The position numbers were made by a program, and so were the translations under genes. 64,000 nt of DNA from Pseudoalteromonas arabiensis (GTDB lineage Bacteria; Pseudomonadota; Gammaproteobacteria; Enterobacterales; Alteromonadaceae), in NCBI RefSeq assembly GCF_001550155.1, contig NZ_LRUF01000021.1, positions 124,001-188,000 on the forward strand, read 5' to 3'. A model generated the notes under the pieces. It saw only the letters and a program-made list of their open reading frames with translations. It had not been told where the DNA came from and did not search any database. Below are positions 54,535 to 61,661 of the stretch, piece by piece (within the stretch, counting starts at the first letter, position 1; every line of letters starts with the position of its first letter).

Positions 54535-56619
54535 ATGATAAAACGCTCGCTTTTTGTTAAAAACAAAATAGCTTTGGGGCTTGCGGCAGCAACCCTTGGG
54601 CTTTCAAGCACTGCTTTGCACGCGGCAACTTTTGAGTTAGGGGATTTTGACGTCCGTTTTGACTCTAGTTTTTCTTATGGACAGAGCATTCGTGTTGAAG
54701 ATCGCGACTTTCAACATATAGGTAAAAGTAATAACCCGTCATTTGATTGGACCGGTTATCACTCAGCTTTAAATCCTATCTACTCGTCTGCAGATGTTTG
54801 GAACCAACCAGGTGCATATTCAAATAATGGTGATGCTGGTAACTTAAACTTCGATAGTGGCGATTCGTTTTCAAAGCTATTAAAAGGCAACCATGAGTTA
54901 TCAATTAGCAAAGATAACTATGGCTTCTTCACGCGCTTCATGTATTTCTATGATTTTGCTTTGATGGATGGTGATTTCGCCTACAACAATCCAACTTCTG
55001 GGCAAAAAGTTGATCCATGTGATGATGACGATACTAAAGAACAAGTGTGTGCTGACCTACGACTTTTAGATGCCTACGTTTGGGCTAACTTCGATTTAAA
55101 TGAAGGGCGTAACCCGCTATCTATCCGTTTAGGTCAACAAGTCGTAAACTGGGGTGAAAGTACACTGATCTCTCATGGTATTAATGTCAACCCGGTTGAT
55201 ATTGACCGCCTTAAAGCACCAGGTGCTGAGCTTAAAGAAGCGTTTATCCCTGTGGGTATGCTTTGGGCATCACTCGGTATTACCGATAATCTTACTTTAG
55301 AAGGGTTTTATCAGTACGAGTGGCACGAGACACGTCTTCCTGCTGCGGGTACTTACTTCTCAACCAATGATTTTGCATCAGAGAATGGTTACCAACAAAA
55401 TATCCAACTTGGTTTCACCTCAAACCCTGACATTGATTTAGCATTCTTAACAGAAAGCTTAAATAGTTTGGATGACATTGTGCGCTCGCAAGGAATCGAT
55501 CCTACATCAGCGCAAGGCCAAGCGATGATGGCACAGCTGTACTTAGCTTACCCAACTAAAGTGGCGTTAAAAGGTAAGGGCAACGCAGGTAAGAGTGAGC
55601 CTGATGATGGTGGTCAATATGGTTTACGTTTAGGTATGTTTTTACCTGAGCTAAATGATACTGAAGTTGCGTTATATCACATCAACTATCATAGCCGTCG
55701 TCCGGTAATATCAGGTCAAGTTTCTAATTTTACAAGCGCAGCAATCGCGTCTGATATTGGTATGTTACTTAGCACTGAAATTACTGAAGATAATGTAACA
55801 GGCTTACAAGCATTTACTAAGGGTCAATTAGAATACCCTGAAGATATTAAGCTTTACGGTTTAAGCTTTAATACTTCGTTAGGCGAAACCGCATTTGCGG
55901 GTGAGTTTGCCTTCCGTCAAGATGAGCCTTTGCAAATTGATGACGTAGAATTACTTTATGCCGGTATGCCTGAGCAATTAGCTGTTGCAGGTATCCGCCC
56001 TGATTTTGCTGGTATCTCACAAATGAGTCCAGGTGATGCGACAAGCGTTGTAGGCCCTGGCGAATTAGCACAAGGCTTTATTTTACGTAATACTGCGCAA
56101 TTGCAATTCACGGCGACTCATTTATTTGGTCCATCTTTAGGTGCTGATAGCTGGGCTGTGGTCGGTGAAATTGGTGGTGTACGAATTAATAATATGCCGG
56201 AATATGATGAGCTTCGTTTAAACGTGGCAGGTACAGGGCGTAGTGGCGTTATCCAAGGTCCATTGGCTGACGATTATTCTACATTGCACTTAGGTCTTTC
56301 TAATGGCCCAGAGACAAACCCTTTCCCAACTGCATCAGCATGGGGCTACCGTTTAATCGCAAAGGGTGATTATTTCAATATCTTTAACGGTGTGAACTTT
56401 TCACCTCGTTTTGTATTTTCACATGACGTGAATGGTATTACACCAGACCCAATGTTCTTATTTGTTGAAGACCGTAAATCACTCGGTGTAACTATGAACT
56501 TCAACTATCAAAATGCGTGGTCGTTCGACTTTAGCTACAACTCATTCTGGGGTGGTGGCGCGACGAATACATTCTCTGACCGCGATTATGTTTCTTTCAA
56601 TATCAAATATTCAATTTAA
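54535..56619 (+). CDS. DUF1302 family outer-membrane protein
   Basis: The frame is open from 54526, but the ATG at 54535 has the AGGGGGA site (54520-54526) at proper spacing. The 694-residue protein has a signal peptide ending AATLGLSSTALHAA, then the DUF1302 pattern: FELGDFDVRFDSSFSYGQSIR, SKDNYGFFTRFMYFYDFA, and LRLGQQVVNWGESTLISHGINVNPVD. Alternating strand composition to the C-terminal NIKYSI suggests an outer-membrane barrel. It heads a four-gene set with DUF1329, a YCF48-like protein and an RND transporter. Substrate unknown; such sets are often linked to hydrophobic compounds or lipids. Confidence 0.87.
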   Translation: MIKRSLFVKNKIALGLAAATLGLSSTALHAATFELGDFDVRFDSSFSYGQSIRVEDRDFQHIGKSNNPSFDWTGYHSALNPIYSSADVWNQPGAYSNNGDAGNLNFDSGDSFSKLLKGNHELSISKDNYGFFTRFMYFYDFALMDGDFAYNNPTSGQKVDPCDDDDTKEQVCADLRLLDAYVWANFDLNEGRNPLSIRLGQQVVNWGESTLISHGINVNPVDIDRLKAPGAELKEAFIPVGMLWASLGITDNLTLEGFYQYEWHETRLPAAGTYFSTNDFASENGYQQNIQLGFTSNPDIDLAFLTESLNSLDDIVRSQGIDPTSAQGQAMMAQLYLAYPTKVALKGKGNAGKSEPDDGGQYGLRLGMFLPELNDTEVALYHINYHSRRPVISGQVSNFTSAAIASDIGMLLSTEITEDNVTGLQAFTKGQLEYPEDIKLYGLSFNTSLGETAFAGEFAFRQDEPLQIDDVELLYAGMPEQLAVAGIRPDFAGISQMSPGDATSVVGPGELAQGFILRNTAQLQFTATHLFGPSLGADSWAVVGEIGGVRINNMPEYDELRLNVAGTGRSGVIQGPLADDYSTLHLGLSNGPETNPFPTASAWGYRLIAKGDYFNIFNGVNFSPRFVFSHDVNGITPDPMFLFVEDRKSLGVTMNFNYQNAWSFDFSYNSFWGGGATNTFSDRDYVSFNIKYSI

Positions 56620-56628
56620 GGGTAAATT

Positions 56629-57996
56629 ATGATTATTAGAAAACCTACCCTCATTGCTGCAGCTTTTTGCAGTGTTTTCGCAAGCTCAAGTGTACTTGCA
56701 AAAATTACCGCTGATGAAGCAGCACGTTTAGGTAATGATTTAACACCAATCGGTGCAGAGAAAGCGGCAAATAAAGATGGTTCTATTCCAGCTTGGACTG
56801 GCGGAATTACAACTCCTCTTGCTAGTTATAAAGCGGGAATGCACCACCCAGACCCATACGCTGAAGATAAAGTTTTATTTACCATTGATAAGTCAAACGT
56901 AGATAAATACAAAGAATACCTAAGCCCTGGTCAAATTGAACTATTCAAAACATACCCTGATACGTTCAAAATGAATATTTATCAAACTCGCCGTAGCGCT
57001 TCTTATCCTCAGTTTGTTTATGATGCAACTAAAAAATATGCAACGACAGCTGAGTTGGTTGAAGGTGGTAATGGTATTAAAAACACGGCGGTTGGTGTTC
57101 CGTTTCCTATTCCTAAGGACGGCTTAGAGGCTATCTGGAATCATCTATTACGTTTTAGAGGTTTATCAATTGAACGTTTTGGTGGACAAGCTGCACCAAC
57201 AGCATCAGGTTCATATAATTATGTTGGCTTTGATGAGCAACTATTAGTTGAGTATTCAGATCCAAAAGCGACACCTGAAAAACTTCAAGAATCAAACATC
57301 CTATTCAAGTTTAAGCAAAAAGTAACAGAACCTGCGCGTCTTGCTGGTACTGCATTACTTGTTCATGAAACCATGGACCAAATTTTAACACCTCGTCAAG
57401 CGTGGACTTATAACTCTGGTCAGCGTCGTGTTCGTCGTGCGCCAAACGTGGCATATGATGCACCAGGTACTGCAGCAGATAGTTTACGTACTACCGATGA
57501 TTTTGATATGTTTAATGGTTCACCAAACCGTTATAACTGGACGTTAAAAGGTAAGCAGGAGCTTTATATTCCATATAACAGCTACAAACTGCACAGCGAT
57601 AAGCTTGAATACGATGATATCTTGCAAGCAGGTCATATTAACCCTGAATATGTTCGCTATGAGAAGCACCGTGTTTGGGTTGTCGAAGCTAACTTAAAAG
57701 AGGGTACACGTCACATTTATAAAAAACGTGTGTTCTATATTGATGAAGACAGCTGGCAAGTTCACGTAGCAGATATATATGATAATCGTGACCAAATGTA
57801 TCGTGTGGCAATGGCCCATGGCCTAAACTACTATGAAGTACCAACTCACTGGAGTACCTTAGAAGTTTACCATGATCTTAATTCACGTCGTTATTTGGCA
57901 ATTGGTTTAGATAACCAAGAGAAGATGTATGACTTCTCACAATCATTTAACGATAACGAATTTACGTCAAGCGCACTTCGCCGCGAAGGCCGTTAA
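56629..57996 (+). CDS. DUF1329 family periplasmic protein
   Basis: A 455-residue exported protein: signal peptide TLIAAAFCSVFASSSVLA, then the DUF1329 sequence (LGNDLTPIGAEKAANKDGSIPAWTGGI, RRSASYPQFVYDATKKYA, GQRRVRRAPNVAYDAP). I recall that this family is thought to share a LolA/LolB-like lipoprotein-carrier fold, which would fit a shuttle between the RND protein and the outer-membrane DUF1302 protein, but this is inference. It starts nine bases after DUF1302. A terminator-like hairpin (58004-58031) follows. Confidence 0.87.
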   Translation: MIIRKPTLIAAAFCSVFASSSVLAKITADEAARLGNDLTPIGAEKAANKDGSIPAWTGGITTPLASYKAGMHHPDPYAEDKVLFTIDKSNVDKYKEYLSPGQIELFKTYPDTFKMNIYQTRRSASYPQFVYDATKKYATTAELVEGGNGIKNTAVGVPFPIPKDGLEAIWNHLLRFRGLSIERFGGQAAPTASGSYNYVGFDEQLLVEYSDPKATPEKLQESNILFKFKQKVTEPARLAGTALLVHETMDQILTPRQAWTYNSGQRRVRRAPNVAYDAPGTAADSLRTTDDFDMFNGSPNRYNWTLKGKQELYIPYNSYKLHSDKLEYDDILQAGHINPEYVRYEKHRVWVVEANLKEGTRHIYKKRVFYIDEDSWQVHVADIYDNRDQMYRVAMAHGLNYYEVPTHWSTLEVYHDLNSRRYLAIGLDNQEKMYDFSQSFNDNEFTSSALRREGR

Positions 57997-58003
57997 TCCA
58001 AAT

Positions 58004-58031
58004 AGGCACCTGTTTTGTCAGGTGCCTTTTG
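58004..58031 (+). terminator. Terminator-like hairpin inside the DUF1302 cluster
   Basis: AGGCACCTG (58004-58012) pairs with CAGGTGCCT (58019-58027), followed by TTT only. It lies between the DUF1329 gene and the YCF48-like gene and could reduce expression of the last two genes. Confidence 0.6.
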
Positions 58032-58117
58032 CAATTCATATTAGTCAACTAGGCACAATTGGTTTATCACGTGACTTATGGCTTACTCATTTATCTTTTC
58101 GAAGGCGATTTACCTTT

Positions 58118-59125
58118 ATGAAGTATTTGCTTTATGCTTGTCTTGCTTATAGTGCTTCATGTTTTTCTCAGGACATGCCCCAACTAGAACATGCTATTAG
58201 TGCTGTTAATGCAGACAAAACACTCCTCACAGATATTGAACTAATTGATGATCAATTAGTGGCTGTTGGAAAGCACGGTGTGGTAATCACCAGTACCGAT
58301 GCACAATCATGGCAGCAAGCCAGTGTTCCAACGCAAGTTTTACTCACCGCTGTCGACTTCTATAATAACAACCTAGGATGGGCATGTGGTCATGATGCCA
58401 CTATTATTAACACCACGGATGCGGGCAAAACATGGCAACTCCAGCAAGCACTTCCGGATATGGATAAACCTTGCTTAGATATACTTTTTACCTCTGAAAA
58501 GCATGGCTATGCGGTGGGTGCATACGGCATGTTTTTTGAGACTCATGATGGTGGCCAGAAATGGCAAAAACGATTTTTAGATAGCTTACTTTTTGAAGAA
58601 GACCGTGCATATCTCAATGAACTAAAAAAGAGTGACCCAGAAGGCTACGAGTATGAGACAGCTTCGATTCTTCCACATTTTAACCGTATTGTGAAAACCA
58701 ATAACCGTTTAATATTGGTTGGTGAAATGGGGTTAATGGCTGAAAGTTTTGATAACGGTGGCACCTGGCAACGCCTAGAAGAAATATATATGGGGTCTTT
58801 CTTTACGTTTGCGTCAACTGCAGATCAATCTCAAGGAGAAGACTTAGTTGCAGGTTTGAGAGGGAATATTTTTACGCGTCAAACAGGCTCTGAGCAGTGG
58901 CAACAAATCCACACAGACAACTTCGCAACAGTAAACAGCGCAATTAACTACAATAACGAATGGCTGCTGTTTGCCAATAGCGGTGTCATTTTTCATGTTA
59001 AAAATGATGAACTAACTGAAGAACAAATGGATGATGGCAAGTCTTTACTTGATGGTGTTGTATTTCAAAATAAACTCATTATGGCTTCAGAAGATGGTAT
59101 TAAAGTGAAGGAGTTGAATCCGTAA
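58118..59125 (+). CDS. YCF48-like beta-propeller protein
   Basis: The frame runs back to 57929 through the preceding hairpin, but the ATG at 58118 gives a proper signal peptide (KYLLYACLAYSASCFSQ) and 335 residues. The mature protein contains repeated BNR/YCF48-like units: VAVGKHGVVITSTDAQSWQQ, GWACGHDATIINTTDAGKTWQ, GYAVGAYGMFFETHDGGQKWQ, LVGEMGLMAESFDNGGTWQ. YCF48-like propellers assist photosystem II assembly in phototrophs; here a periplasmic scaffold for the neighbouring RND protein is more likely. The stop overlaps the RND gene by one base. Confidence 0.87.
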   Translation: MKYLLYACLAYSASCFSQDMPQLEHAISAVNADKTLLTDIELIDDQLVAVGKHGVVITSTDAQSWQQASVPTQVLLTAVDFYNNNLGWACGHDATIINTTDAGKTWQLQQALPDMDKPCLDILFTSEKHGYAVGAYGMFFETHDGGQKWQKRFLDSLLFEEDRAYLNELKKSDPEGYEYETASILPHFNRIVKTNNRLILVGEMGLMAESFDNGGTWQRLEEIYMGSFFTFASTADQSQGEDLVAGLRGNIFTRQTGSEQWQQIHTDNFATVNSAINYNNEWLLFANSGVIFHVKNDELTEEQMDDGKSLLDGVVFQNKLIMASEDGIKVKELNP

Positions 59126-61449
59126 TGCGTGGTTTTTTAGATTTTTTAGAAAAGGCGGTATTCCGTCATCGTTTATTTGCGATTATCTCTTTTGCATTAA
59201 TCACTTGTTTTTTACTTTTTAAAGCAACGCAGATTCAATTAGATGCGTCATTTAATAAAAATATTCCTCTTAATCATGACTACATGAAAGTCTACACCAA
59301 GCATGAAAAACAATTTGGTGGGGCAAACAGTATTTTAATTTCTGTTTGTGATGCGGATGGTGATATTTTTAATGAGGAATTTTTTACTCAGTTAAAAGCT
59401 GTTCATGATCAACTTTATTTTATTCCTGGCGTAAACCGCCCATTAGTCAATTCAATTTTTGCCCCCAGTGCCCGTTTTGTTGAAGTCGTTGAAGATGGTT
59501 TTGCCGGGGGGCCAATTATTCCGGCTAATTTTACTGCGGATAAACGTGGACTTGCCGTTGTAAAAGAGAACATTGAAAAAGCCAAAGTCGTTGGTCGTAT
59601 GATTGCCAGCGACTATTCATGCGCGATGGTAACAGCTCAATTGTTGGAAACTGATCCACAAACACAAGAAAAGCTCGACACCTTAGCGTTTGCTAAAAAG
59701 TTAGAAACGCAAGTACGTGAACCACTGAGCACGGATAAAGTCAGTATTCATATTATTGGTTTTGCGAAAATGGCGGGAGATGTCGCAGAGGGTGCCAAAG
59801 GCGTACTGTTATTTTTCGCTATTGCAATAGTCTTTACGTTCGTAATGGTTTGGCTATTCTGCCATAGCCTAAAACTCACTATTTTACCGATTGCTTGCTC
59901 TATTATTGCGGTGATTTGGCAGCTTGGCTTATTGTCATCGCTTGGTTTTGGTTTAGATCCTATGTCTATTCTGGTGCCGTTTTTAGTGTTTGCAATTGGT
60001 GTGAGCCATGGTGTGCAAATGATTAACGATATTGGCAAGAAAGTATGCGGTGGCAGCAGCACGCGAGTTTGTTGCCAAGCAAGTTTTAGGGCTCTATTAA
60101 TTCCTGGTGGTATTGCACTATTATCAGATACAGTTGGTTTCTTAACGTTACTCACTATTGATATCGGTATTATTCGTGAACTTGCGATCACAGCGAGCTT
60201 AGGTGTGGCGGTAATTATTTTCACGAACTTAATTTTGCTTCCTGTCTGGGCATCATACATGAAGTTTGAGGGTTCAGTGCGTATCCAATCTGGTACACAC
60301 TCAGATAAGCCAAATATTTTAGATAATTTACGTGAGATACTGGTTAAAGCAACAGACCCTAAAACGGCACGGTTAATTATCGTACTTACAGTGATACTTT
60401 TTGCTTTTGGTTACTGGCAAGCAGATAAAATGCGTATTGGTGATTTACACGCTGGTGCGCCATCGCTTCATCAAGATGCGCGATACAACCAAGATACTTT
60501 CTTGATTTCAGATAAATACACCATTTCATCCGATATTTTAAAAGTCATTGTTGAAGCATATCCTGCTGCGTGTACAGAACATGATGTGATGGAACGTATC
60601 AGCCGTTTCCAATGGCAAATGGAAAATGTGCCTGGTGTGCAATCGGCAGTGAGTTTAAGTTCTGTCGCGCAGTCAGTGAACGCAGGTTTTAATGAAGGTA
60701 ATTTAAAGTGGCAAAGCTTACCGCGTAATACAGCAAGCTTAGTACAATCAACTGCAAGAGTTGAAACAAGCTCAGGCTTACTTGATGGTAACTGCTCTGT
60801 TATGCCTGTGATTTTCTTCTTAGAAGATCACAAAGCCGAAACGATTGACCATGTGGTTGCTAAAGTAAAAGAGTTTGCGGCTAAAGAGGAAACCGATAAA
60901 TTGAAGTTTAAGCTCGCCTCAGGTCCAGTGGGTGTGATGGCAGCAACTAATGAATCAGTTTCAGCGGCACAACTTCCCATGATGCTTTACGTTTACGGTG
61001 CCGTCATCTTGCTATGCTTAATTAGCTTTAGGAGTGTGAAAGCCACTGTTGCTGTGGTACTACCTTTGTATATCGTATCGACCCTAGCCCAAGCGTTGAT
61101 GGTGCAGCTTGAAATTGGTTTAACAGTGTCAACATTGCCAGTTATTGCTTTAGGTGTAGGTATTGGTGTTGACTACGGCATTTATATTCTTTCATCAATG
61201 ATGGGGCAGCTTAAACAAGGCGTTGCACTTGAGGTTGCTTATCGTAATGCGTTGGTAGAGCGAGGCAGTGCGGTGTTATTCACAGGTATCACCTTAGCCA
61301 TTGGTGTGAGTACATGGATTTTTTCTGATCTGAAGTTCCAAGTTGATATGGGGATCCTACTTACCTTTATGTTCTTAGTGAATATGTTGGGTGCCGTATT
61401 ACTTTTACCCGCGATAGGTAGTTTCCTCTGGACTGACCAGAAAAAATAA
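59125..61449 (+). CDS. RND/MMPL family transporter
   Basis: A 774-residue inner-membrane protein of the RND superfamily, MMPL type, with two repeats of one plus five helices. The first helix (about 18-32), a periplasmic loop, helices about 225-385 with FAIGVSHGVQMINDIG, a second loop, and helices about 615-770 with GVGIGVDYGIYILSSM (near 675-690; Asp is the likely proton-relay residue). It begins at the TAATG overlap with the YCF48-like gene. Export or trafficking of a hydrophobic molecule is inferred from family and neighbours; no membrane-fusion protein or TolC is present. Confidence 0.9.
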   Translation: MRGFLDFLEKAVFRHRLFAIISFALITCFLLFKATQIQLDASFNKNIPLNHDYMKVYTKHEKQFGGANSILISVCDADGDIFNEEFFTQLKAVHDQLYFIPGVNRPLVNSIFAPSARFVEVVEDGFAGGPIIPANFTADKRGLAVVKENIEKAKVVGRMIASDYSCAMVTAQLLETDPQTQEKLDTLAFAKKLETQVREPLSTDKVSIHIIGFAKMAGDVAEGAKGVLLFFAIAIVFTFVMVWLFCHSLKLTILPIACSIIAVIWQLGLLSSLGFGLDPMSILVPFLVFAIGVSHGVQMINDIGKKVCGGSSTRVCCQASFRALLIPGGIALLSDTVGFLTLLTIDIGIIRELAITASLGVAVIIFTNLILLPVWASYMKFEGSVRIQSGTHSDKPNILDNLREILVKATDPKTARLIIVLTVILFAFGYWQADKMRIGDLHAGAPSLHQDARYNQDTFLISDKYTISSDILKVIVEAYPAACTEHDVMERISRFQWQMENVPGVQSAVSLSSVAQSVNAGFNEGNLKWQSLPRNTASLVQSTARVETSSGLLDGNCSVMPVIFFLEDHKAETIDHVVAKVKEFAAKEETDKLKFKLASGPVGVMAATNESVSAAQLPMMLYVYGAVILLCLISFRSVKATVAVVLPLYIVSTLAQALMVQLEIGLTVSTLPVIALGVGIGVDYGIYILSSMMGQLKQGVALEVAYRNALVERGSAVLFTGITLAIGVSTWIFSDLKFQVDMGILLTFMFLVNMLGAVLLLPAIGSFLWTDQKK

Positions 61450-61470
61450 TGTGAATAATTGTGCTCCAAT

Positions 61471-61488
61471 ATGGCCAGTAATGGCCAT
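61471..61488 (+). terminator. Weak terminator after the RND gene
   Basis: ATGGCCA (61471-61477) pairs with TGGCCAT (61482-61488) over GTAA, followed by TTTATAT. Marginal. The rest of the gap up to gdhB holds no gene I can support. Confidence 0.4.
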
Positions 61489-61661
61489 TTATATCTATAT
61501 TTTGTGAATAGATGACCAAATAGCTGAAAAGCTTAAAATGATTTCATCGAAAAGGCTGTTTATTAGCTGTAAAAGAGTTAGAATTTACCTGACTCCACGC
61601 TAATAAATGGCTGTACAAATATTCTACTAATCAATAAGTAGTATAGATTAAGGAACATACA

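Noticed and set aside
57929..58117. N-terminal extension of the YCF48-like gene
   Set aside because: The extension overlaps the DUF1329 end and runs through a terminator-like hairpin; the ATG at 58118 gives a good signal peptide.
59748..60260. 170-residue minus-strand frame opposite the RND gene
   Set aside because: Antisense of a clear transmembrane transporter; composition follows from the complementary strand.
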